Counted from the stretch's first letter, positions 12,905 through 24,993 are shown. The stretch is 64,000 nucleotides of DNA from Nautilus pompilius (GCA_018389105.1 JACATO010000320.1:372001-436000); one strand, 5' to 3'. A program made the numbers and translations. The notes: a model not told the origin generated them from the sequence alone.

Positions 12905-12995
12905 TGTGTGTGTGCTCCCCCCCCTCTCATTCGTGGGTCTGTCTGTCTGTCCCCATTCTCTCTCCCCTCCATCTGTCCATCCTTCTGTCTGCCTC
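12905..12995. repeat. Pyrimidine-rich low-complexity tract
   Basis: A run of nine C is followed by CTGT, CTCT and CATC units on the plus strand. It is a decayed microsatellite cluster. Confidence 0.85.
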
Positions 12996-13178
12996 CCACT
13001 ATTCTATTTTTTTTTCATGAAGTAAAAGACACATTAGTTCCCTAATTTAGCAGAAGATCAGCACTGAGATATGACTCAACAGCACAGGCATGTATGTAAG
13101 ATGAAGTCTTGGCAAGGTCTTTGCTGCTATTTATTTATATATACATACACACACAGTTCAGTTAGTTAAAAAAGAAAG

Positions 13179-13203
13179 CTATCTCTATCTATCTCTATCT
13201 ATA
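13179..13203. repeat. TATC/TCTA tetranucleotide repeat
   Basis: Short interrupted CTATCTAT units are seen directly. Confidence 0.85.
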
Positions 13204-13355
13204 GAGCAAGATTAAACAGACTGTGTATAAATGTGTACAAGCATAACAGCAGAAAGTCCAAACTTGATTAACTGGCTGACCTACATCACATGCCTGTAAC
13301 CATTTCAATAATGCAATGCATTTTGCAGATATAACTGAAACAATGTAGCAGCAGA

Positions 13356-13373
13356 GTGTGTGTGTGTGTGTGT
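13356..13373. repeat. (GT)9 microsatellite
   Basis: Nine GT units, read directly. Confidence 0.93.
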
Positions 13374-13917
13374 AGGAGTGACCTGCCAATAAGCCAACAG
13401 GATAAATACTGTTTTATTTGAAAACGACTGTAAAGTTCAGTGAAACAATAATTACAATATGTTACAGAATTTTTTTTAACTAATAGATCAAGGATGTGTA
13501 TCTTTCTAGAAACAGGCAGTGTCATATCCCTGGTGAGTGTGGGTTAATCTATTGTTGCTATGTGAACTAAGCTATGCATAGGATCCCCCACCCACATACA
13601 ATTTTCCGGAAACAATTTTATTCAATCAGAAATATCTCAAGGTAAAACTGACAAAGATAATCTAGTGGATTATCACCTCTTAACAAGATACCAAACTCAA
13701 AAGAATTAATCATTATCACATCATGCACATTTGTGTTTCCACAATTATTAACAAAAACAAAGAAAAAGTACATCTCTAAGATATATTTTAGGGAGACATG
13801 GAAACATAAGCTCCTCTCCCCTGCTGTTCAATACCCACTAGGATCAGGTGGTTTTGTGTGTTCCCCCAGTATGGTTTCTACTTGTTCTTCTTCACTCTGT
13901 GGAGTTTCCTCCCACAT

Positions 13918-14247
13918 CTAAAAATAAAGAGTTCTAGTAGGAACTTTTGCCGTGTCACCATTTTGCACAACTGTACGGAGGCTGTGGTTAGACTTAGCAA
14001 TTTGTATGATCTGCATTGAGTTTCTGTTAGAATAAGAGTTTGAGCAACTGCCAGTACCAGTTCTCCTCCTGATGTCTATGGAAATATATTTGAGATTTTT
14101 ATCAGCTGGAAACAATGGATAGAAAGTCATGGTAGTAAAAAAAGATGATGATATTGCTGTTGATTTGTTTAACATAACACCTGCACAAAAGCTGAACAGA
14201 AAAAACATAACTAAAATGAAGAAAAATATGAATAAGCCAGACCACAT
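13918..14247 (-). CDS. Open frame with hydrophobic start, possible terminal exon
   Basis: A 109-codon minus-strand frame begins with a hydrophobic segment (about residues 4-24, Phe/Leu/Val rich). It then becomes hydrophilic and high-complexity, with pieces such as DIRRRTGTGSCSNSYSNRN and SNHSLRTVVQNGDTAKV, and ends at TAG. Acceptor-like sites lie inside it (for example ATTGTTTCCAG just before the codons for DKNLKYIS), so the hydrophilic half could be the last coding exon of a minus-strand gene. No upstream exon joins it in phase: the candidate at 14678-14735 ends in phase 0, whereas the acceptors here need phase 1 or 2. The hydrophobic half may only be translated intron. Function is unknown. 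Confidence 0.22.
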   Translation of the reverse strand: MWSGLFIFFFILVMFFLFSFCAGVMLNKSTAISSSFFTTMTFYPLFPADKNLKYISIDIRRRTGTGSCSNSYSNRNSMQIIQIAKSNHSLRTVVQNGDTAKVPTRTLYF

Positions 14248-14357
14248 TCATGTTCATACAGATATAAACAGGGAGAAGAAAATGACGCAAGTATGTATAT
14301 TAAAAAAAGGAAATCACCTAAACATAACCAGAGAGATTGGCAACATTTTATCAACAC

Positions 14358-14362
<5 letters not shown>

Positions 14363-14409
<47 letters not shown>

Positions 14410-14410
14410 A
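14363..14410. repeat. (GA)n microsatellite
   Basis: About 48 bp of GA units with one phase slip (GGAGAG at 14390). It creates a spurious Arg-Glu run in a plus-strand frame. Confidence 0.97.
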
Positions 14411-14677
14411 TTAAACAAAAATTCCTATTTAATATTTTTATTCTTTCTCTTTGGGTTAATTATTGTTAGCATTATTTGTGTTATTTCATCATTACTGTCA
14501 CTAATTCATAAACGTAGTATTCATACAGTTGTTCTTGTTGTTGCCAAGGATATTATACTATTGCTTTTTGTGATAGCAGTAGCAAGTTTTATTTATATAT
14601 TTTCATGTTTTTAAACAATCTGCCATCCTTGTTGACACTTAAAGTTGACTCCAAAGAGTAGGTAAGTAAATACTTAC

Positions 14678-14735
14678 ATTAGAATTTGATGTAATCATTG
14701 GTTTTGGTTCAAATTCATCTCTCTCTCTCTTTTTT
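14678..14735 (-). CDS. Candidate internal exon, unidentified
   Basis: On the minus strand an acceptor ATAAATAGACAG is followed by 58 bp and a strong donor GTAAGTATTT. Only one frame is open; it reads KKRERDEFEPKPMITSNSN, entering with two borrowed bases and leaving in phase 0. The Glu/Arg start comes partly from a GA repeat, which weakens the case. No neighbour exon in phase was found. Confidence 0.3.
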
Positions 14736-14886
14736 CTGTCTATTTATATGAATTCTCTATCAATCTGTCATTGAGTAGAAAGTTTTAAAGAGTACATAAG
14801 TTTTTCACACACATATCTGAGTCTGGTCTTAGTATACAAATCAATCTAATTTCTTAATTAAGTCGATGCAATGGTTTAGAAAAACT

Positions 14887-14910
14887 TGTGTGTGTGTGTG
14901 TGTGTGTGTG
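14887..14910. repeat. (TG)12 microsatellite
   Basis: Twelve TG units, read directly. Confidence 0.95.
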
Positions 14911-14949
14911 GAGAATGCAAAAACTAATAATCAACAAACGAATCTAAAT

Positions 14950-15200
14950 CATCTAATGTACAACTAAGCCAAACAATGCCATTGAATATTACTGGGGCCC
15001 CAATACTGAAATATGGACATGAGCAGGAATTCAAATCTTGACTCACAGCAACACAATCTGCCCAGACAAACAAAGCAGTGGTATGACCATGCATACAAAT
15101 AGCAGCCTCCCTCTCATTATTACAGGGCTGCATGGCCTGGGTCGAAGCACTGAAGCAAGCTAGACATGAATTAAGAGGACTATAATCCCCTGTAAACAGC
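14950..15200 (-). repeat. Possible old SINE
   Basis: On the minus strand a GGTCATACCACTGC box is followed about 60 bp later by AAGATTTGAATTCC, which resembles a polymerase III B box, and then by a more GC-rich body with TTGGGGCCCCAGTAATA. The order fits a tRNA-derived SINE. The stretch stands out from the AT-rich surroundings. No second copy was recognised in the window. Confidence 0.25.
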
Positions 15201-15513
15201 ATATGTTTGGTATTTCATTGGAAGAATCAGAGATTATTCCCATGCACGTTTGCTAGACACCTGAAGCTGCTCAAAAATATATTGATAAATGAAAGAGACC
15301 AAAATATTAATTAATTTAGACATTACTTTTATTAAAGCTTATTTATACTAAAAAGCATAATTTCTCTTTCTAGTCTAACAGTACAAATGTACGGATCACT
15401 AAAATAATTACAAAACTCATAAACTCATGGGTCCTTTTGTTTCTTTACAAATCCTATATAATTTTGTATTACTTAACATGCTGAAGAAGTTTTTCTATAA
15501 GAAATATTTTTAT

Positions 15514-15594
15514 TAGCTATATTTATAACTCACAAACTCCTAGCTATATTTATAACTCACAAACTCCTAGCTATATTTATAACTCACAAACTCC
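15514..15594. repeat. 27-bp tandem repeat, three perfect copies
   Basis: The 27-bp unit starting TAGCTATATTTATAACTCAC occurs three times in a row with no differences (15514-15540, 15541-15567, 15568-15594). Perfect identity implies recent expansion, so the locus could be length-polymorphic. Confidence 0.98.
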
Positions 15595-15599
15595 CTCAA

Positions 15600-18500
15600 A
15601 AGGATCACTTTAATGTAAATAAGGTGAAGGAATCCATCTCACTAATCTAGGCTGACATATACCATACAAACATTACTGAATATAAAAATAACCATGGTGA
15701 ATTATGTAAGGCTTTCCCTATTTATGATACAGCTTTTAGTCTCCCTCCACCAACCAGTATGACCTCCTGACCCTATCCACTGGCCCATTTTCTGATGCAA
15801 TCTTACTGACCTCTTGACCTCAATGATTCAAAGCTGAAAAGTTTAGTCTTTTAGAAAACTAGCTTCAAACCAATGTGTAAGAACAGTTCACCAAATTGAT
15901 GATCCCTTAGCCTTAAAAAGAGCCACATTCCAGCAACCCATTCTTATTGTGTAGTAAGTAATATCTAGATAAACCATCTTCTAAACAAAATAGTGGTATT
16001 TATTCATATCAACAGATTTCATGTTTATTTATAAAAAAAACAAAAAGAATACTTCAGAGGCATATGGCAACTTTACTCCAAGATTTTATGTTTAGAATCA
16101 AGATTTTTTTAAAAAAAATTAGCATAATTAATATTCTGCTTCTAAAATTTTGTGGTTTAAAAAAACAAAACAGTTTCAACTGCATCATCCAAAATTCACA
16201 TCATGAACACTAGCCTATTTTTTTGTGGACATCTTTCAGCTGGCTTTACTGCTACAATTGCATTGTGGGAAAGTTCTCTTGACTCTCAATAGGTAAGAAC
16301 TCGCTTCAGACTGCATACATTTCTACTTTAATGAAGTCTAACCAATGAACTCTAGTTTTTTTGTGTTTTTTTTGGTTAATACATTTTAAGGAGCATCTAA
16401 AGTTCAAAAAAATCTAATCAAATAAGATCATTGCCTCATAATAAAGCAACACTCATTTTTCTTACATAATTCTCCTATGAGACAGCACATATATATATAT
16501 ATTATATATATATATATATATCAAAGAATCCCATGATAAGAATGCATGCACACGTGTAGCCTTTTAAACCCACTTTCTGTGAAATTTAGACTAAAAATCT
16601 TTTAAAGATCAATAGTTCTACTCTACAAACACTAAGAATCTCCCCCTCAAAAAAGTGCATAAGCATCCATGCTTCCCACTACTAATGACACCAGTTTTGT
16701 CATCAATCCACTGAGCATGAACATCCATCTTCAAAGTTTGAAGAAAACAAAATATCTAATTATTATCTATAGTGATTTTGTTGATATTTAAAAAAAGGCA
16801 ACTTAATTAAATCTAAATGAAATAACTAATACATTAGACAGTGAAAAAACAATTAAGAAAACCAAGATTTTAGAGGCCAAAAAAATTTTGTAAAAATATT
16901 TTATTTGATATATATTATTCTTTAGTCAAATTAAGTTGCAAGAAAGTGGTTTTTTTAAGCTGAAAAAATTAATAACATTTTAAATTGTGTATTGTTTTAA
17001 TAATAAATTAGTGAAACTAAAATATACATTATAATTTTACATCCCATAGGAAAATCGTTTCTTTAAAAATTAAAGACATTAATGAGGAAACTGACTAAAT
17101 ACTCTAGTGTAACCCCATGATAAAGAGAGAGAAAAAATGGAATTCTTGATGTACTTTTGTTAGTATGTAGCCTCCATGTGCACAATATCAAATTTATTCC
17201 AGAAGAAAAAAAAAGAGTGTTGCTATGGAATAGACTTCAGCATTCTTTTTCGAAGCCACCAGTGACTGGCATCCTTCCAGTCTAGGGGAACCTAGGGTTT
17301 ATAAATGAAAAACAAACTGATCTTGCTGGACCTGCCAGGAATATACCAGGCCAGATAAAATTAACGCATACCAGGCAAGCCTGATAATTGGGGGCTGCTC
17401 AGCCATTGGTCTTCAGAAGAAAAAATAGACCAGGAACTGCAACTGGTTCAGTACAGAACAGAAGTTGAGCAGACAAGAGTTTCTTAGAATCAGTCTTGGC
17501 AGCTCATCAACAATCTGTCAACCAGAATGATACAAGTAAACCTTGTTTACCTTTTTTTTTTTTTTTTGTTCTAACACTGCTTGACCCCCTTTCCTCCCTC
17601 TCTCTATATAAAACTACAACAAAGTGTTGGAAATATCTGTCAATAGTTCTGATTATTATTGAAAGTAATAAACAGGACCCCAGTTAGAAATTCATGGAAG
17701 GAATATCAGACTGTGTTCAGATCTCATTCAACCTTATCCTAACCAGCCTCCTTCTCTAGATATGATCCCCCCCATTATATTGAGATATCCTAGGCTAAAA
17801 TCCCAAGCAGGCCACAGCCCATGACCAAACTATTTTCACATGAACTCCAGATGATATCTTAATAAAATAAAACTAAAAAAAAAAATCTATTTACATAAAC
17901 TTTGAACATCTTCCCACTGCAAAAGCTGTGTAATCTGTACTCTCCTTTTACATACTGTCTATTATGCTGGGCGAAGAACATTATAATACTCATGCAATGA
18001 TATAGTACAGCATTTCATTAAAAAAGCAGTTAAAATATAAGACAAGATCTCTGAAATGTAAAAAAAATCCACATCTTAAGGTAATTAGTTCATAGCACGC
18101 ATCAACACAACAACAAACAATTAAAGTGAGAATTTCCTTTCTTTTTTTTATAGCAAAGAATTTTATTTTTAAATGCATTTAAATTAGACAAAACATCACA
18201 GGTGTACACGTTAAACCCCAATGTAGTAGCATTCTATAAATTTAGAATTAGTTTTAGAAATACGTATTACTGATTCAACAGAGTGCACTGTCAAAAGACC
18301 ATCACTAATGCCATTTTTATGTAATTTTATTTCAGTTTAGCTTAGCAATACAAGAAACCATTCTAAAGTCTGCGTTTGAGAGAAGGTGTGCTGAAACATT
18401 AAAATGAGTTCAGCAAAGACCCTAAAATGTTGCTAGGTTTTAAACGTTCAGAATGTGCCACACAACTAAAAACATTAGATTTGCCTAAAGGATCTGATTT

Positions 18501-20259
18501 CCAAAACAATAAAAGATTTTGAGTATGGACAGAGTTAGAAAATTGCTCGGCAAAGTATAAGTATGGCTCAATCTCTACAAATGAAGGCTTTTACTGAAAG
18601 ATAATGTTGATTCTGTTTCATGAAGATTTTCAAAGCTGCATCGAAATGATAGATGCTGAAGGTGAAAGTTTTAAGTATAAAAATTCATCATTATCTTAAA
18701 TGGAATGAAGCTTAGAAATAAAGTTTAATCCCAGTCTCAAAATATAAGTTCGTGGTTTGTACAACTTTATTACTGCAATAGGCTTCTTTAATAGCACAAA
18801 ATTAAACTTTTTTTTCCATTAAAAATTACTGAATTCCTCCACCCAAAAGTGAAAACAAGTTATAATCTACCTACTTGAATTTTAGAAACTGATCACAAAC
18901 AAGATTAGATAAGTGATCTAAAAGAGGACATCTAAATAACACTCACCAAACTATCAAATTTTACCATGTAGAATGAAAAGCAATAGCCATCTGTCTTTAC
19001 TTGATGTTTTGGTTTTTAGGGGAGAGGGCTAACTGATTACAAGTGTGTAAAGAAAGATGACACAAACTGGTCTGTGCACTTTAAATCCCATCAACACCAA
19101 GAAGTTAAGAAAGAAATAATTAAATGCATTTCAAAAAGAGCAGAAATAATATAACATGGTGCAGAATTAAGACTGGAAGAGGAACACCTAGTATTCAGCT
19201 TTGTGAAGAACATTGTTTTTCTGACAAATTGTGCAGAATAACCAGAGTCCAACAGATCAACAGCTAAAAAAACAGGACTACAAAAGGTCATGATTCCATA
19301 CATTAAAGAAACTTCCCAACTCTAGGCCTGGCTTTGTAAAGAATTCAATATCAAAGTCATTCACAAATGTACCATAACACAAAGAAATCAGTCAACATAT
19401 CTGCCCTCCCCAAAAGATCCATCATCAACAAGTTACAATTTACTCCAGCTATGGTAAGAAATACATTGGAAAAATAAAATGAAAAGACTCATCCACCAAA
19501 TCAAAGTAGAAGAATGAAAAAGACCAGGTAGGCATGGTCAACTAGAAAAGTCAGCACTAGTAAATCATGCAATCATCTTGTCAAAGCAAAAGTAAAAGGG
19601 GTGATGACCCACACAGTTCTGGAACTCAACACATTGAGCAAACTCAGGTCTGTGGAATAGGTACCCCTACTGAGAAGCAAGTTTAAATATTCCCAGAGAG
19701 TACTATCTAACTGGACACACCCCTGTGGTATGATAATTAACAGATTGTGAGTTTAAGACAAACTTCGGTCACTTACCATCTAAAAAATAAAAATGTCTAC
19801 TGAAAATTAGCATCATTTCACACCAAAACAGTCCTCCTCAGGACTATTCTGCAATGGCAACAGGAAAAAAATCAACAAAACATAGGTTCATTAGTTAGTT
19901 CTACTAAGGTGATGGGATGAACTAACCATCTAGTTTCTACAATCACAAGCACTTTTCATAACATTTTAGAAAGTTCTTTAAGTAAACAATTTTTTAATAG
20001 AAAATATTTTAAAATTACCATTTTAAACTGTTCTTAAAACTTTTCAAGTCAGTTAACCAAGCAAAATATTTGTGGCTGTTTTCTGCTGTTACTTTTTATC
20101 TAAGAAATAAAGTATTGTGGACTTTCAAAACAGAAAAACTGATCAAAATTATCAAATTATCTTTTGCACTATTTTTTTTTTTTCACTTCCAAATCATATA
20201 AAACCACTAAAATCTCGTCAAGCAAACACACCAACATATTAAAAACAAAGCCCTCTTAC
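15600..20259. other. AT-rich noncoding stretch
   Basis: It contains an AT microsatellite (16489-16521), a more GC-rich unclassified patch around 17240-17480 that may be an old repeat, and a tRNA-like patch around 19717-19770 too weak to call. No transposase motif or phased exon was recognised. Confidence 0.5.
16489..16521. repeat. (AT)n microsatellite
   Basis: An AT run with one phase break at about 16501. Read directly. Confidence 0.95.
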
Positions 20260-20313
20260 TTCTGTTGGCTCAGTTTTAGTCTTTTCAAATGACACAAACT
20301 TAGCATTCATTTT
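20260..20313 (-). CDS. Candidate 54-bp internal exon, unidentified
   Basis: On the minus strand CATTTTGCCTGCAG is followed by 54 bp and GTAAGAGGG, both good splice borders. Only one of three frames is open; it reads KMNAKFVSFEKTKTEPTE and keeps phase 0 at both ends. The absence of stops in 18 codons is weak evidence alone; the paired splice sites carry the call. If real, it belongs to a minus-strand gene with introns of several kilobases. Confidence 0.4.
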
Positions 20314-22936
20314 CTGCAGGCAAAATGAAAATTTTCAGGAAATAACACCACCCAGCCTCCAACTTAATTATTAATTTTTCCAATTCCACATTTCACCCCA
20401 AACCATGAAATCTTCACACTCTTGGCAGAGCACAAAGTATCTTTGCAGAAAAAGGAAAATATGTTTTAATTTTGCTATTCACCGAGTCAAGACAGCAAAT
20501 GCAATTATCAATATTGGAAAGCCCTCAGGTGAATTCTAACTTCCCAGATAATAAAAAGGACTGATAAAAGCTGCTAAGATCCATCAAAATATTAAGGAAA
20601 AAAAAAAAACTTTTGTAAAATTAAACATAGCAAAATGATTACAAAACATCAAAAACACTGCAGTTTTTGTCATATTTTGGTTTTTACGTGTGTGTTAAAA
20701 AAATATTATTCACAGGTTCAAAACTTCCCTATCTCATCACAGTTTAAACTCATGTCTCAGTCACCAAACAAGTGCCTTCAGTTCTATGCTGCATGAATGA
20801 GCTATTTACTTATACCTGCTCGTGCATCCAGGTGCAAATTGATTCATATTACATACAGTAAATGAAAAGAAAAGCAAACAAGTTGAGTCCAGGTAACATT
20901 AAGTCACTCCTGCTCCTGAAGAGAACTCAATGTGTTTACACCAGCAAAATACAAGACTTAAAAACAATTTAATATTAAAATGAAGTAATTTCTGCCTTTA
21001 CACCAAATGTTTTGAAAAATAACTTCTGCAGATAAATTAAGCAGTTTTTCTTTAAAAATGCATCTAATGTCTGACCATGACTACAATCATGGATATCCAC
21101 AGGAGAGGGACAACTGCCCTCCACCCTGGAAAGTTGATGGTGAGGTATAATGATGGCACTATTTTTTGCACCAGTGAGCATAGTGAATCAGGCAAGAAAT
21201 AATGATTGACCACACCCAGCTGAAGGCCAAAAGGTCAAAGGCCAGAAAGAGACTAGCAATATAGGAAAATACAATATAGGGCACTGGCAGAGGTGAATGC
21301 CTACCTAATTTATCCTGCAGACATTTTTTGTCATTTATGGTTAAAAGAGAGAGAGCAAGTGAGCTTCAGTAAATACAAGTCAAGATGAGATCAACAGCAT
21401 GGAAATAGTGTCAGCCTTTCATCTAAGACAACAGTTTCAATCAAAAAATTATAGTGTAAATACCTACCTTACCTTTTTCTTTATAATTAGAGACTAGTCA
21501 TATAGCCCTTAGCCTCATTTCCACTCAACTCCTTTCCATGTGCACATCCAAAGTAATGCAATGTTGCAATACTTATAATAGAAGAAAAAAATTTTTTTTG
21601 TTTAGCTGTTTTGACTAATTTTTCATTCTACCAAATGTAATATTTTAACATACAAAATTAAATAATAGAACCACCCTATTATTATCAAAAAGATTTTTTT
21701 TTCTGAGACCAGTATGTGCTTTTTTTTTATGGCATATGTTTAAAACAATATTTTTTTTAAATTACTATTTTTGTGCACAGATAGAGAAACAAAAAAAGGA
21801 GAAATGTTGTTCAATATTTTCGCCAAATTTCTCAGATTTATAATCTACATTAACTAGTAACAATAGCCTACATTTCATAACAAAGATTAAACTATTCTAC
21901 TATGGTTATTTTATAAATTATCATACTGATTTTCAGGTTATTCGTGCAATAAGAAATTTTACATAGTTTGATGATCTGTGCTCTCTCTCTCTCTCTACTG
22001 ACGTCATCTCTCTCGAGACTGTCCACTTTGCTAAAGTAATTCTAATTAAAAGTAAAGTGAGTTTGATGATGCACAAATGTCTATAGAAAAGTGAGCTTCT
22101 ATCCTAATATCTTACAACTATGATGCAAAATCAATAAAGTCATGGAACCTTGAATGCACTGTCAAAGGTTATGAGTAAATAAGAGACTGATATCCAAAAG
22201 GTCTAGCGTCTCCCAAGCACAACAGAAAAGAGAACTCATTTATAGCTTGCTAACCACAGAAAGTGTGATATAGAATTGAAAAATATTTCTATGGTGAAGC
22301 CACTGAAATAAACGTTTTTTTTTTGTTTTCTTGAACAAAAAATAATTACATTGTATGTACTACCTTATGGATGTCTTAAGCAAAAACCTATTCAATAGAA
22401 AAAATACCACCACCCATGTTTTTAACCTATTGGTATAAGAAATAGTGAAAACTACTATAATCATTATCATATAGAACATGGTAAATGTTGTTTCAAAAAG
22501 AGCTGTAGAGGTTACTGCTAGGGTGGCAAATAAAGAATGCTAAGAAAAATTAACCAAACTCCTTGGTTCACTCACATCTGCATAGGCACAAGTTCTTATT
22601 TAAGGAAAGATATCAAATTATTAAAAATGATTCAGCTACACTCGAGTGTTTAGAGTACATAGTAAAATTATAAATTAATAGATTTATTCAGTTTGGATTT
22701 CAAAAGTGTTTTTTTTTTTTAATGCTTAAAAAGTTCTGAGTGTATGAATGGCAATAAATTCTTTAGGTCTCCAGTCACCATAACTAGGGATCAAAACTAT
22801 AAACTGGTTGAAGATTCAGTTTGACTTGGTATTGGTGGTTAATAGTGATTTGAAAATGCTTCTCATGTCAACCTTATTTTAGTCACAATGACTGTTCCTC
22901 TTTTATAATAATTAAATTTGAAATAAAATTCAAGTA
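20314..22936. other. AT-rich noncoding stretch
   Basis: It has many A and T runs and a short CT run near 21980. No coding frame with protein-like composition or transposon ends was seen. Confidence 0.5.
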
Positions 22937-23544
22937 TGCAGTTGTCCCCTAGTATTCGCGGGGGTTACGTTCCTAGAGGACCCGCAAAGAGTGAAAAACT
23001 ATGAATATTGGACGTGGTCCATAAAAATGCCTATAAACGTCAAAATATAACGTAAAATATAATAAAAAATATAAATATATAATAATAATTTAATAAAAAA
23101 TACAACACTCAGCGAAACACTCGAGATAGCTACACTCGGTAAACTGGAATGATGTGAGGATGCGGGGTTGCATCTGCCTGAGACAGCGCCTCGTGGGCAG
23201 CAGCCAATCAGCAGCAAGGAGAAATGAATAACGCTCTCGGATTGGCTACTTTCAAACCTCCAGCCAATAGCATTTATTTTATATTGATATTTTGCTGAAT
23301 TTACGTTAGTATTTATATTACAAAATTAGTAAATTATAGTTATTAATAATTTAGCATTAAAAAGCGTGAAAAAATATATATTGCCACGAAAAAAGCCATA
23401 AAAAAATTGCGGAAGATATATGCTATTCCGCGAAGCGAATATGCGGGGGTTTCCAGGAACAATTATTAGTTAGGTTCTAAGGAAATTTCCGTGAATAACC
23501 AGGGCCATGAATGCCGAACCGCGATTATGCAGGGGTCGACTGCA
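22937..23544. mobile_element. pogo/Tigger-like MITE, CpG-rich
   Basis: The left end TGCAGTTGTCCCCTAGTATT and the reverse complement of the right end TGCAGTCGACCCCTGCATAA match in most positions. Each is flanked by TA (22935-22936 and 23545-23546). The CAGT-G-CCC end pattern is that of pogo/Tigger elements. The 608-bp interior has no transposase. It holds many CpG sites and CCAAT boxes in both orientations (around 23200-23270), unlike the surrounding AT-rich DNA. A hairpin-forming piece, ATTCCGCGAAGCGAAT, lies near 23425. It is a non-autonomous element that needs a pogo-type transposase supplied in trans. Confidence 0.8.
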
Positions 23545-23988
23545 TATACTTATTATGTGTCATTATAATTAAACTAAACTAATCTTAATATTTAAAGTGG
23601 CACAGAAAAAATTCGTCATTGAATTTTTTAAAAATTATTCAAAAGGTAAAAATAAAAAGATGGGTAGCCAAAATATGCAAAATAAAATACAAACTAAGTT
23701 TCTTAGGATTGTATTACATATTTTAAAAAATTGTTTCTTTTTAAGATAGAAATATATGCTAAATTCCACTAATCCATCCAAACTAATCCTGCCAAAGGAT
23801 GAATAATCAGAAAATGAAAAAAAAAACACAACAAAAAACTAGAAAAAAAGCTAAAAGAACTACTGTCCAGATTTTTTCAGTCAACAGCAAGCTAAAAAAT
23901 ATTAAAATAAATAAAGCAAAAGTAAATGCTTGTTTAAAGGATACATCGGGTTAAAATACAAATAGGAAAAAATAACCTAAACTATATA

Positions 23989-24993
23989 TTAGGTCATTAC
24001 AAAAGCTTTGTTGGTTTTTATAATATATTAATATGGACTACATTTTTTGCCTGCTTGTGAAGGTGCATGTAGATAAGTTATGTATCGTTTTGTAGCATGT
24101 GCTTTGGCATACATTATGCAAAACCTACCTTCTTAAAAATTATAAAATGGATATTTGCTTCAGGGTTCTGGGTGAAGGGTGGATAGAAAAGTTTTTCATG
24201 CTGTTTTGCTTCACAAGTTCAAACTGTACCACAAAGCAAACGAGGCAACTTGTAATATTAAGCAGGCATGGGGCAAGGACACAGCAAATGAGTACACAGT
24301 ACAACAATGGTTTGCAAAGTTTCGATCAGGAGATGTGAGCCTCAAAAATAAGAAATGTAGCAGACATCCTTCCAGCTGTGATGATGACCATCTGAAAGCC
24401 TCAGTTGAAGCCGTTCCAAAAAAAAACAGTGCAAGAAATTGCTGGAGAGCTTGACATAAGCACTGCAACTGTTTCCCGACATCTTGACACAATCGGCAAG
24501 GTGGAAAAACTTGACAAGTGGATGTCTCACAAGTTGAATGAACAACAAAATCGTTGATTGGAGATCTGCTCTTTGCTTGTCATAAGAAACAAAAAGGATG
24601 TGTGATGAAACATGGATCCTTTACGACAATCAGCACAGTGGCTCCACAGAAACAAAACTTCAGAAGCTGAAAACGATGAGGTACGAAGTTCTCCCTCACC
24701 CAGCCTATTCACCAGACCTTTCTCCCACAGACCACCACCTTTTCAAACACCTCAACAGCTTCCTCTGTATGAAATCCTTCTCCAACCAAGCAGCAATCGA
24801 AACTGCCTTCCAACAGTTTATCAACTCTAGAAATCCAGATATTTTTCAAAATGGTATAAATGTGCTTGTAACTTGTTGGCAGAAGTGTATTGATTGTAAT
24901 GGAATTTACTTTGATTAATAAACTTCATGTTCAGCAACGATATTGTCTCATTGTTGCAGTAAAAAACCCAACAAAGCATTTGTAACAACAAAC
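23989..24993 (+). mobile_element. mariner element, copy 2, internally deleted
   Basis: The left end TTAGGTCATTACAAAAGC abuts TA (23987-23988). The right end, reverse complement GTTTGTTGTTACAAATGC, abuts TA (24994-24995). The sequence is clearly the same family as the mariner at 10007-11256 over its whole length. It lacks about 240 bp corresponding to roughly 10680-10915 of copy 1, so it is 1005 bp long. The deletion junction is near 24650-24658. Confidence 0.92.
24179..24918 (+). pseudogene. mariner transposase, copy 2, internally deleted
   Basis: From 24179 a 91-codon frame covers the N-terminal DNA-binding region (NEATCNIKQAWGKDTANEY and FRSGDVSLKNKK). It shifts frame in the A-run near 24418, after which TVSRHLDTIGKVEKLDKW continues. 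A TGA (24555-24557) lies at the same place as in copy 1, and the same short segment before CDETWILYDN is missing. The internal deletion removes the HPKK and HDN motifs with the second catalytic Asp. The C-terminal frame resumes as PAYSPDLSPTDHHLFKHL and ends at TAA (24916-24918). This copy keeps the standard CDETW motif that copy 1 has changed. Confidence 0.9.

Larger units (their letters stand above)
12061..13917. other. AT-rich noncoding with low-complexity tracts
   Basis: It contains a CT/GTCT-rich tract (about 12905-12990), TATC-type repeats (13179-13203) and a GT run (13356-13373). No credible coding frame or transposon end was found. Confidence 0.55.

Noticed and set aside
14129..14614. 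161-codon plus-strand frame with hydrophobic C-terminal half
   Set aside because: The middle is an Arg-Glu run translated from the GA microsatellite and the rest is AT-rich low-complexity Ile/Leu/Phe sequence; no splice or family support.
16213..16292. Plus-strand exon-like segment (TCTTTCAG, about 53 bp, then TAG/GTAAGAAC)
   Set aside because: Both borders look good, but it is the only plus-strand candidate in the area, its peptide is not distinctive, and no neighbour exon was found.
19717..19775. tRNA-like patch (GTGGTATGATAATTAACAG ... GAGTTTAAG)
   Set aside because: A and B boxes are both poor and no cloverleaf forms; at most a very old SINE head.
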